Assembly (NCBI GenBank): GCA_027486275.1 | Contig: JAIXPM010000052.1 | Span: 1 to 5,436, forward strand | Direction of reading: 5' to 3' | Origin: Sphingomonadales bacterium | GTDB taxonomy: Bacteria > Pseudomonadota > Alphaproteobacteria > Sphingomonadales > Sphingomonadaceae | DNA: 5,436 nucleotides | Part shown: positions 1-5,436 of the stretch, one piece after another | Position numbering within the stretch: position 1 is the first letter of the stretch | Layout of the letters: each line of letters opens with the position of its first letter | Translations under genes and position numbers: made by a program | The notes under the pieces: model-generated | Told to the model about the DNA's origin: nothing | Database searches by the model: none | What the model saw: the letters and a program-made list of their open reading frames with translations, nothing else

Positions 1-501
1 CCCGTGCAGCGCCTCCAGGTCGTCGCCCCGGCGGACGGCTGGTGGCATCCTGGCCGCGCTGGCCGGCTGGTGCTGGGCAAGGTGCCGCTCGCCGATTTCG
101 GCATCATCCACCCGCGCGTTTCCGCCCAGTTCGACGTGAAGGGGCCGGTTGCCGCCGTCGAACTCTACCTCGATGCACTGCCGCCGCGCAGCCGCAAGCG
201 CGAGGCCTGGGCGCCCAGCCCGCTCTTGCCGCTCAGCCGCGATTTCGCCTTCGTGGTGGATGAAGCCCTGCCCGCCGACAGCCTGCTGCGCGCCGTGGCC
301 GGTGCCGACAAGGTGCTGATCGCCGGCGTCAGCCTGTTCGATCGCTATGCCGGGCCGGGCATCGAACCGGGCAAGCTCAGCCTTGCGGTGGAAGTCACGT
401 TGCAGCCCACCACCGCCACGCTCACCGAAGCCGAGATCGAAGCGGTTTCGGCCAAGGTGATCGCGGCGGCCGGCAAGCTGGGGGCGTCCTTGCGGGGTTG
501 A
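1..501 (+). CDS. pheT: Phenylalanine--tRNA ligase beta subunit, C-terminal part (5' end outside window)
   Basis: This is the last 166 residues of the beta chain of the cytoplasmic (alphabeta)2 enzyme that charges tRNA-Phe with phenylalanine. The frame is open from base 1, so the GTG at position 4 is an internal valine and not a start. Residues about 14-40 carry the WWHPGR and FGIIHP pattern typical of the region before the C-terminal domain. Residues about 73-166 are the ferredoxin-fold anticodon-binding (FDX-ACB) domain. It is recognised by LPLSRDFAFVV, the LFDRY segment near 112-116, the strand LSLAVEVTLQP, the TLTEAEIE helix and the usual Gly-Ala-x-Leu-Arg ending. The family is usually about 800 residues, so roughly four fifths of the gene lies upstream, normally behind pheS. 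It ends in TGA. A GC hairpin followed by four T's overlaps the stop codon. The identification is secure from motifs alone. Confidence 0.96.
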   Translation, partial: PVQRLQVVAPADGWWHPGRAGRLVLGKVPLADFGIIHPRVSAQFDVKGPVAAVELYLDALPPRSRKREAWAPSPLLPLSRDFAFVVDEALPADSLLRAVAGADKVLIAGVSLFDRYAGPGIEPGKLSLAVEVTLQPTTATLTEAEIEAVSAKVIAAAGKLGASLRG

Positions 502-511
502 ACCCGCTTTT
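492..511 (+). terminator. Possible intrinsic terminator overlapping the pheT stop codon
   Basis: Bases 492-496 (GCGGG) pair perfectly with 503-507 (CCCGC) around a six-base loop that contains the pheT TGA. The stem is followed directly by TTTT at 508-511. This has the form of a short rho-independent terminator at the end of the pheST unit. The stem is only five pairs and the T-tract only four, so it may be weak or fortuitous. Its position exactly at the gene end, before a 94-base gap, supports the reading. Confidence 0.4.
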
Positions 512-588
512 GCTGCCCCCTTTCGCTGCACCGGCGCTTTGCCCTATGGTGCGGCGGAGCGGGCACCTTGGCCCCGCGTAACGTGCCC

Positions 589-592
589 GGAG
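589..592 (+). promoter_or_regulatory. Weak ribosome binding site deciding the start at 596
   Basis: GGAG lies three bases before the ATG at 596. The spacing is shorter than ideal, but no better motif precedes any other start in this frame. The only upstream alternative is a TTG at 539. It would add 19 residues unlike a membrane-protein N-terminus. Confidence 0.4.
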
Positions 593-595
593 CCG

Positions 596-1909
596 ATGGC
601 CCCCTTCCCCTGGCTGGACGCCGCGATCATCGCTGGCCTGATCCTGCTCAACGGCTTTTTTGCCATGTCGGAACTCGCCATCGTTTCGGCCCGGCGGCCG
701 CGGCTGCGCGGACTGGCTGAACGGGGCTCCAGCGGCGCCCGAACTGCGCTGGCGCTGGCCGAGGATTCGAACCGCTTCCTGTCGGGCGTGCAGATCGGCA
801 TCACTTTGGTGGGCATCATCAACGGTGCCTATTCCGGTGCCACGCTGGCGGTGCCGGTGGGCGATCGGCTGGCGCTGTGGTTTGGCCTGCCGGCGCATCT
901 GGCCGAAGAAACCGGCTTTGCCGTGGTGATCGTGATCGCCACCTATCTGTCGCTGATTGTCGGCGAACTCGTGCCAAAGCAGTTCGCGCTGCGCAGCCCC
1001 GAAGCCATTGCCGTGCGGGTCGCGCCGATCATGGTGCTGTTCGCGCGCGTCACCACGCCGTTCGTGTGGCTGCTCGACCGGTCGAGCCATTTCGTCTTCC
1101 GCGTGCTGGGCCAGAGCCGCGAGGGCGACCAGACGGTGACGGAAGAAGAGCTGCGCTCCGTCGTGGCCGAAGCCACCACCGCCGGCGTGATCGACGCCGA
1201 GGAAAGCGACATGATTTCCGGCATCATGCGCCTGGCCGATCGGCGGGTGCGCGGCGTGATGACACCGCGCGGCGAAGTCGAATGGATCGATGCCGATGCC
1301 GATGAAGCCGTGGTGCGCGCGCGCCTCGCGGCCACCCCGCACAGCCGCATCCTGGTGGCGCGCGGCGGCGTGGACAACATCATCGGCGTGCTGCAGGCGC
1401 GCGACGTGGTGCAGGCGCTGATCGAAGGCAAGCCGCTTGATCTGGCGGCGCTGGCGCGGCAGGCACCGGTGCTGCCCGATGTGGTGGATGCCGTCGAAGC
1501 GCTCAATGCGCTGCGCGATGCCGATATCCCGATGGCGCTGGTGCATGATGAATATGGCCATTTCGAAGGCATCGTGACGCCGTCTGACGTGCTGTCGGCC
1601 ATTGCCGGCGCCTTCCGCAGCGATGTTGATGATCATGATGATCCGCCCGCCGTGGAGCGTGATGACGGCAGCTGGCTGATATCAGGCGCGCTGCCGGTGG
1701 ATGAACTCGCCCACCGGCTGGGCGTGCCACTGCCCGAAGACCGCGATTATGAGACGGTGGCTGGCCTGGCGCTGGAACAATTGCGCCACCTGCCGCAAAC
1801 CGGCGAAAAGTTCCGGGTGGGGCCGTGGCAGTTCGAGATCATCGACATGGATGGCCGCAAGATCGACAAGCTGCTGGCCAGCCGGGGGAGTAACGGAGGG
1901 GCGGCATGA
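596..1909 (+). CDS. HlyC/CorC-family membrane protein (DUF21/CNNM, CBS pair, CorC_HlyC domain)
   Basis: This is a complete 437-residue inner-membrane protein of the family that includes CorC, YtfL, YfjD/PaeA and the CNNM proteins. Family members are linked to Mg2+/Co2+ or polyamine export; the old 'hemolysin' label is historical. The N-terminal DUF21 domain spans about residues 7-177. Its likely membrane segments are near 8-25, 66-87, 107-126 and 138-160, and it has the hallmark stretches LLNGFFAMSELA and VGELVPKQFALRSPE. A helical linker (TEEELRSVV, near 182-190) leads to MTPRGEV at 222-228. A pair of CBS domains follows (about 225-340), the second ending in DEYGHFEGIVTPSDVL. After an acidic linker (SDVDDHDD, 342-349), the CorC_HlyC domain covers about 354-429. 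The start at 596 gives a short N-terminus before the first helix. Length and domain order are normal for the family. The substrate cannot be told from sequence. Its stop overlaps the next start (ATGA), so the two are probably cotranslated. Confidence 0.93.
   Translation: MAPFPWLDAAIIAGLILLNGFFAMSELAIVSARRPRLRGLAERGSSGARTALALAEDSNRFLSGVQIGITLVGIINGAYSGATLAVPVGDRLALWFGLPAHLAEETGFAVVIVIATYLSLIVGELVPKQFALRSPEAIAVRVAPIMVLFARVTTPFVWLLDRSSHFVFRVLGQSREGDQTVTEEELRSVVAEATTAGVIDAEESDMISGIMRLADRRVRGVMTPRGEVEWIDADADEAVVRARLAATPHSRILVARGGVDNIIGVLQARDVVQALIEGKPLDLAALARQAPVLPDVVDAVEALNALRDADIPMALVHDEYGHFEGIVTPSDVLSAIAGAFRSDVDDHDDPPAVERDDGSWLISGALPVDELAHRLGVPLPEDRDYETVAGLALEQLRHLPQTGEKFRVGPWQFEIIDMDGRKIDKLLASRGSNGGAA
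1895..1899 (+). promoter_or_regulatory. Strong Shine-Dalgarno site for the TonB-C protein
   Basis: GGAGG ends six bases before the ATG at 1906 and lies inside the last codons of the upstream CorC-family gene. It is the best ribosome binding site in the window. It fixes the start at 1906 rather than the in-frame ATG at 1915. Confidence 0.8.
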
Positions 1910-2280
1910 AACTGATGGCGTTACTGATGCTGGCACAGGCCGTGATCGCCGCCACACCGCCACAGCCGAAGAAGCTGATTCTGGATCAGGACGCCTATCC
2001 CGAAGCCGCCCGCAACGCCGGGGTGGAAGGCGATATCGCCTTTGATCTGGCCATCGACGCCAAGGGCGTCATCACCGGTTGCACGGTGACCAAGGGCGCC
2101 GATCATCCGTCCAATCTTGCCGCCGATGCCTGCGCGCTGGCCAGGGCCAATTGGAAGTTCCTGCCGGCCCGCGATGCGGCTGGCAAGAAAGTGCCGGGCA
2201 CCGTGCATTATGCAATCGCCTTCCGCATTTCTCGGCGCTGCCCACCGCCCGATGGGCAGACGGTCTGCGTGTTTCTCTAG
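1906..2280 (+). CDS. Small exported protein with a TonB C-terminal domain
   Basis: This is a 124-residue protein. Residues 1-15 look like a short signal peptide (Lys2, a hydrophobic run to Ile14, probable cleavage after Val-Ile-Ala). The rest matches the TonB C-terminal domain: YPEAARNAGVEGDIAFDLAID at about 31-51, GVITGCTV at 54-61, a helix with DACALARANWKFLPARD near 74-90, and a final strand GTVHYAIAFRI. In full-length TonB this domain sits in the periplasm and touches the TonB box of outer-membrane receptors. Here there is no membrane anchor beyond the signal peptide and no Pro/Lys-rich periplasm-spanning linker. It is therefore probably a soluble periplasmic or outer-membrane-side protein rather than an energy transducer. 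Four cysteines (59, 76, 112, 121) could form disulfides. It starts within the ATGA overlap with the CorC-family gene and ends in a TAG shared with the converging gene. The fold is well supported; the role is unknown. Confidence 0.85.
   Translation: MKLMALLMLAQAVIAATPPQPKKLILDQDAYPEAARNAGVEGDIAFDLAIDAKGVITGCTVTKGADHPSNLAADACALARANWKFLPARDAAGKKVPGTVHYAIAFRISRRCPPPDGQTVCVFL
2238..2259. other. Perfect 7-bp inverted repeat near the convergent gene ends
   Basis: CTGCCCA (2238-2244) and TGGGCAG (2253-2259) are perfectly complementary around an eight-base loop. The repeat lies in the last codons of the TonB-C gene and begins 17 bases past the stop of the minus-strand gene. It has no adjoining T-tract on either strand, so it is not a standard intrinsic terminator. 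It could still protect or end the minus-strand transcript, or be chance in GC-rich coding DNA. Confidence 0.3.
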
Positions 2281-2891
2281 GCCGTGATCTCAGCAGGGGT
2301 CGGGCGATAGACCAGCGCCATGGCACCGCCGCTGAAGTGCTGCGCGCTCACCAGTTGCAGATCCAGCGGCTGGGCCAGGCCGGCGAACAGCGCCACACCG
2401 GACCCAAGCGCCACCGGGCAGACCATCAGCTGAAATTCATCAACCAGCTTGGCTGCAGCCAGTGCCTGCGCGAAAAGCGCGCCGCCCAGCACCCTGATGT
2501 CCCCACCGGGCTGCGCCTTCCAGTGCGCGATCACGTTGACCAGCTCTCCGCTGGCGACGAAGGGGGTGGCCCATGATCCATCGGCATCCGGCGCGGCCGG
2601 GCGGTTGCGGCTGAACACCAACTTGGGCGTGGCATTCATCGCGGCGGCAAACGGCGATTCAGCGGTGGGCCAGTACTGCGCCATGTCACCAAAGGACCGG
2701 TTGCCCATGGCGATCAGGCCGGCCTGGTCCAGTTGCGCGACGACCCAGGCATCGGTCGCATCATCCCCGCTGCGAAAAATCCAGTCCTCGTTGCCGGTGC
2801 CGCTGCTGACAAAGCCATCCAGCGACACGAACATGCCGAGGACGACACGGCGCGTCAGCGATTCAGCCCTGGCTCTTTTCGGTACCGGCAT
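2277..2891 (-). CDS. Dihydrofolate reductase / RibD C-terminal-like family protein
   Basis: This is a 204-residue protein with the DHFR-like fold of the RibD_C family (the YwjB/YyaP type of stand-alone 'dihydrofolate reductase family protein'). These are presumed NAD(P)H-dependent reductases, mostly of unknown substrate. Visible motifs are the first strand and loop RRVVLGMFVSLDGF (14-27), IAMGNRSFGDM (60-70, the usual Met-Gly-Arg-x-Thr/Ser site), PKLVFSR (89-95), the nucleotide-binding-like VLGGALFAQAL (134-144) and DEFQLMVCPVALGSG (151-165). The ATG at 2889-2891 is the most likely start. It overlaps the peptidase gene by 29 bases and has no clear Shine-Dalgarno. The next ATG, at 2832-2834, would cut off the first strand. 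A CTG at 2856-2858, eight bases after AGGG, is a less usual alternative. An upstream in-frame extension to 3014 is unlikely because it lies wholly inside peptidase coding sequence. The gene is last in the minus-strand unit. Family sure, start and reaction unsure. Confidence 0.88.
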   Translation of the reverse strand: MPVPKRARAESLTRRVVLGMFVSLDGFVSSGTGNEDWIFRSGDDATDAWVVAQLDQAGLIAMGNRSFGDMAQYWPTAESPFAAAMNATPKLVFSRNRPAAPDADGSWATPFVASGELVNVIAHWKAQPGGDIRVLGGALFAQALAAAKLVDEFQLMVCPVALGSGVALFAGLAQPLDLQLVSAQHFSGGAMALVYRPTPAEITA

Positions 2892-4602
2892 AAGGCGGGA
2901 CCGAGGGCGCGCGTTCGTCAAGATTGACCCACAGGGCAAGGCACGCTGCCAGCAGTACCGCAATGCCGCCCGCCAGCAGCGCCGGCCGGCGGTTGCCAAG
3001 GCTGCCGGGGCCATCAGGCAGCATCGGCGCCAGCAGTGCCAACACCGGGATCAGCAGTGGCACGGTGGCATAGGGCATGGGCCCGCCGATGCCGAGGAAG
3101 GCAAAATGGAACAATTCCGCCCCCAGCGCCAAGCCGGGAATGGCCAGCAGTGCCGCCGGGGCGACCTGCGCCATACCAGACGCACCGGGCCGAGCGCCCA
3201 GCACCGCAGCAATGGCCGCCAGCAGCGCCGGCCAGGCCAGCACGGGCCCGGCACCGGGCAGCACGATCTGCGCAACCAGCGCGCCTGCAAAGCACAGCGC
3301 CGCCCAGGCGAGCCAGCGATCCCACAGGCTGCCGGCTGGCGCGGCGGCCAGGAACAACAGCACCGCCAGCGCCGCCAGCGCCGCGACCACTTCCAGCCGC
3401 GGCAGGGCGGCCAGCCGGTCATAATATTCGGCGCCGACGCTGCCCGACAGCAGGTTGAGGCCGAACATCAGCACCCCGGCGATGATCAGTGCCAGCACGG
3501 CCTGGCCCAGCGCCATCAGCATGCCGCCCAGGGTCCATTCGCCCCGCCGCCAGACCGCCGCCAGCACCAGCAAGCCGGCAATGCCCGCAAGCAGCACCCA
3601 GCCAGTGGCCGGGGAATAGACGATGATGCCCACAAAGGGCGCACTGGCGAACACGGCGTTTTCGCTGCGGGCGGGCAGTTCGGGCGCAGCGACGAGATCA
3701 CGGGTGATAGCCAGCGCGCTGTCCCCCAGATGCTGAAGCGCGCCCTGGTCCAGGCGCTCTGCGGTCATCAACGGGCTGTGATAGCCCCAGGCATCGCCGA
3801 TGAAGGCAAAATTCAATCCGGCCTGTCCGCGCAGTTTCACCGGCGTGAAATCCGTATCGTTGGGCAGGCTTTCATACAGGGTGACGGCAAGGCTGCTGGC
3901 CGATGCGCCCGGCGCCACGGCAGCGAGGCGGCGCACCAGATCGCCGTTCTTTGGCCCGGTCTGGAACATCATCGCCCGGCCGCCGCCGCCGCGCGCTTCC
4001 AGATTGATCGTCACGCCGATGCGCGCCGCAATCGGATCGGCCGCCGCACCCGGCGCAAAGATGGCGCGGGCGCCGACCAGGCCCAGTTCTTCGGCATCGG
4101 TGAACAGCAGCACCAGATCGCGGGCCTGCGTGGTCTGCGGAATGGCACGCGCCACTTCCAGCGCGGCGGCGACACCGGCGATATCGTCGGCCGCTCCGGG
4201 CGAGGCCCAAACCGAATCATGATGGGCCAGCAGCGCAACGGCCGGTGCAGCCGCGTCCTTGCCGGCGCGCACCGCGACAAGGCTGATGGCGGATGCGGCG
4301 GGGTTGCCGCCCCATTTCGCCAGCCGCTGCGCCGGCTTTTCGGCAAGCGGCGTGACGACACGGCGGGTGGTGAAGCCCAACCCGGCCAGCCGGCGTTCCA
4401 TTTCGGCAATGGCCGCCAGATTGGCCGGGGTGCCGGTGGGGTGCGGTTCACGCGCCAGCACCCGCACATCGGCCATGGCACGGCCGGCGCTGAACTGATC
4501 AGCGGGCGCATTGGCATCAACCGGCGTCGGCGTCTGGATTGTCCACCAGCCAAGCAGCAGCCCGGCCGCCAGGGTAGCCAAGAAAAGCGGCCAACGGCTC
4601 AC
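2863..4602 (-). CDS. M28-family zinc peptidase with C-terminal multi-helix membrane domain
   Basis: This is a complete 579-residue protein. An N-terminal hydrophobic segment (about 5-20) should anchor or export it. The M28 catalytic domain follows to about 305, and is expected in the periplasm. All family positions are visible: HHDS (127-130), ADDIAGV (138-144, the bridging Asp), DAEELG (169-174, with catalytic Glu171 and ligand Glu172), NLEARG (200-205) and YHSP (274-277). Two zinc ions are therefore likely bound and the enzyme probably active, hydrolysing peptides as an aminopeptidase. Residues about 320-560 hold some eight hydrophobic segments, near 334-351, 361-382, 403-421, 428-447, 452-469, 480-500, 510-527 and 541-558. 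This peptidase-plus-membrane layout resembles eukaryotic ERMP1/FXNA and the yeast vacuolar Pff1 type. The start is a GTG three bases after the upstream stop, with GGGAG 11 bases before it. The 3' end overlaps the reductase gene. Substrate unknown. Confidence 0.92.
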   Translation of the reverse strand: MSRWPLFLATLAAGLLLGWWTIQTPTPVDANAPADQFSAGRAMADVRVLAREPHPTGTPANLAAIAEMERRLAGLGFTTRRVVTPLAEKPAQRLAKWGGNPAASAISLVAVRAGKDAAAPAVALLAHHDSVWASPGAADDIAGVAAALEVARAIPQTTQARDLVLLFTDAEELGLVGARAIFAPGAAADPIAARIGVTINLEARGGGGRAMMFQTGPKNGDLVRRLAAVAPGASASSLAVTLYESLPNDTDFTPVKLRGQAGLNFAFIGDAWGYHSPLMTAERLDQGALQHLGDSALAITRDLVAAPELPARSENAVFASAPFVGIIVYSPATGWVLLAGIAGLLVLAAVWRRGEWTLGGMLMALGQAVLALIIAGVLMFGLNLLSGSVGAEYYDRLAALPRLEVVAALAALAVLLFLAAAPAGSLWDRWLAWAALCFAGALVAQIVLPGAGPVLAWPALLAAIAAVLGARPGASGMAQVAPAALLAIPGLALGAELFHFAFLGIGGPMPYATVPLLIPVLALLAPMLPDGPGSLGNRRPALLAGGIAVLLAACLALWVNLDERAPSVPPYAGTEKSQG

Positions 4603-4605
4603 GCG

Positions 4606-5436
4606 CTACTTGGCTCCCAGTTTCTGCGCCTGTGCCCACGCCAGATCAGCCAGCGCCTCGAATCCTTCGGCGCTTTTCTTTGCATGGGCCGATGTGGCGG
4701 TGCCGCGGATCACCCGGCCCTTGATGCCATGAATGATGCCGGCCAGCCGGAACATGTTGTAGGCAACATAGAAATCAATGTCGGGGATGCCATCGCGGCC
4801 GGTGCGGCGGCAATAGGCGTCGATATATTCCGCTTCCGAAGGCAGGCCCATCGCTTCCAGATCATTGCCCACCAGCCCCGTCGTGGTGCTGGGCGGCATG
4901 CGATACATCATCAGGTGATAGGAAAAATCGGCGAGCGGGTGACCGAGCGTTGAAAGTTCCCAATCCAGCACCGCCAGCACCTTGGGCTCGGTGGGGTGGA
5001 AGATCATGTTGTCACAACGATAATCGCCGTGGACAACGGACACTTCATCGCCCGGCGGGATATTGGCCGGCAACCATTCCACCAATTTGTCCATCGGGCC
5101 GTACCGCCCGGCATCGACGTCTTCGAGATACTGCTTGGACCAGCGACCGATCTGCCGCGCGAAATAATTGCCCGGCTTGCCGAAATCGCCGAGCCCGGCG
5201 GCGACGGGATCGATCATGTGCAGATCGGCCATCGTCTTGTTCATGGCGTCGAAATAGGCGCGGCGCTCGGGCTTGGACACGCCCGGGAAGGTCGTGTCCC
5301 AGATCACCCGGCCATCCACACAATCCATGATGTAGAACCAGGTGCCGATCACGTCATTGTCCTGGCACAGGCCGAAGGTGCGCGCGACGGGGAAGCCCTG
5401 CGCAAACAGCGCGGTGATCACCTTGTATTCGCGGTC
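4606..5436 (-). CDS. Phosphotransferase family protein (APH fold, ACAD10/11-kinase-like), N-terminus outside window
   Basis: The visible 276 residues are the C-terminal part of an aminoglycoside-phosphotransferase-fold kinase. The frame stays open to base 5436, where it reads Asp-Arg-Glu-Tyr-Lys, the usual REY segment before the N-lobe helix. Compared with the usual length of about 340-350 residues, some 65-75 are missing. Catalytic features are intact. HGDYRCDN at visible residues 136-143 carries the catalytic Asp138 and the metal ligand Asn143. VLDWELSTLGHPLADF follows, with metal-binding Asp158. The C-terminal RLAGIIHGIKGRVIRGTA stretch is typical of bacterial homologues of the kinase domain of ACAD10/ACAD11, often called 'putative acyl-CoA dehydrogenase-associated phosphotransferase'. 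The mammalian kinases are reported to act on 4-hydroxyacyl-CoA, so a role in fatty- or hydroxy-acid breakdown is a reasonable inference, and antibiotic resistance is not. It ends in TAG three bases before the peptidase start and is probably cotranscribed with it. Whether more genes precede it cannot be seen. Confidence 0.9.
   Translation of the reverse strand, partial: DREYKVITALFAQGFPVARTFGLCQDNDVIGTWFYIMDCVDGRVIWDTTFPGVSKPERRAYFDAMNKTMADLHMIDPVAAGLGDFGKPGNYFARQIGRWSKQYLEDVDAGRYGPMDKLVEWLPANIPPGDEVSVVHGDYRCDNMIFHPTEPKVLAVLDWELSTLGHPLADFSYHLMMYRMPPSTTTGLVGNDLEAMGLPSEAEYIDAYCRRTGRDGIPDIDFYVAYNMFRLAGIIHGIKGRVIRGTATSAHAKKSAEGFEALADLAWAQAQKLGAK
4614..4618 (-). promoter_or_regulatory. Ribosome binding site for the M28 peptidase GTG start
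   Basis: On the minus strand GGGAG lies 11 bases before the GTG at 4600-4602, inside the last codons of the phosphotransferase gene. It supports a GTG start placed just after the upstream TAG and suggests coupled translation. The spacing is longer than optimal. Confidence 0.5.

Noticed and set aside
521..550. Possible promoter in the pheT-CorC gap (TATGGT at 545-550)
   Set aside because: Four of six bases match the -10 consensus, but at 17-18 bases upstream there is only TTCGCT or TTTCGC, a poor -35. I cannot support a promoter from this, although one is expected in the gap if the terminator works.
539..595. TTG start at 539 for the CorC-family gene
   Set aside because: It would add 19 residues (Pro/Arg-rich, with a Cys) without family resemblance. 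The ATG at 596 puts the first membrane helix at the usual place and has GGAG nearby.
422..1636. Open frame of 404 codons on the minus strand opposite the CorC-family gene
   Set aside because: It has the same cause: its codons are in register with the real gene. The His/Arg/Gln-rich product matches no family I know, and the plus-strand protein has three clear domains.
1621..1650. GAT-rich repetitive stretch in the CorC-family gene
   Set aside because: It encodes the acidic linker SDVDDHDD between the CBS and CorC_HlyC domains. Asp codons explain the repeat; it is not a separate element.
2449..4953. Open frame of 834 codons on the plus strand opposite the reductase, peptidase and kinase genes
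   Set aside because: Over the peptidase and kinase its codons are exact reverse complements of the sense codons (same register). A stop would therefore need a rare TTA, CTA or TCA sense codon, which GC-rich genes avoid. The product is a low-complexity Gln/Arg/Gly/His-rich string with no recognisable domain, while the minus strand encodes clear families.
4606..5436. Aminoglycoside-resistance gene
   Set aside because: The APH fold is present, but the C-terminal pattern and the DWELSTLGHPLADF context fit the ACAD10/11-like housekeeping kinases. Nothing around it suggests a resistance cassette.
1..5436. Mobile element, CRISPR array, tRNA, toxin-antitoxin or defence system
   Set aside because: I looked on both strands and saw no array-like repeats, no terminal inverted repeats, no tRNA cloverleaf and no such protein families. 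The window is almost entirely filled by six chromosomal genes of uniform codon style.

Overview
The window is ordinary, densely packed chromosomal DNA from a high-GC alphaproteobacterium. It most likely comes from Sphingomonadales (a Sphingomonas or Novosphingobium-like organism). That placement is inferred from the GC-rich codon use, the protein styles (an HlyC/CorC protein, a small TonB-C protein and an ACAD10/11-type phosphotransferase) and the compact layout. I could not run a homology search to confirm it.

Plus strand, 1-2280: the window opens inside the 3' end of pheT (phenylalanyl-tRNA synthetase beta chain), which ends at 501. A small GC hairpin followed by four T's overlaps its stop codon and may be an intrinsic terminator. 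After a 94-base gap comes a complete membrane protein of the HlyC/CorC (CNNM/DUF21 plus CBS plus CorC_HlyC) family. It overlaps by ATGA a small exported protein that consists almost only of a TonB C-terminal domain, so the two are probably translationally coupled.

Minus strand, 5436-2277: three genes read toward the plus-strand pair in what looks like one transcription unit. In order of transcription they are an ACAD10/11-like aminoglycoside-phosphotransferase-fold kinase (its N-terminus lies outside the window), an M28-family zinc peptidase with a multi-helix membrane domain, and a dihydrofolate reductase/RibD-C-like protein. The spacings are 3 bases and then a 29-base overlap. The two strands meet at 2277-2280, where one CTAG palindrome supplies the TAG stop codon of both converging genes.

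There is no stretch over 300 bases without a gene. I see no RNA gene, insertion sequence, CRISPR array, phage gene or defence system. Very long open frames opposite the real genes (834 and 404 codons) are explained by codon register and high GC. I did not find a convincing undescribed system; the findings listed are modest points of gene architecture.
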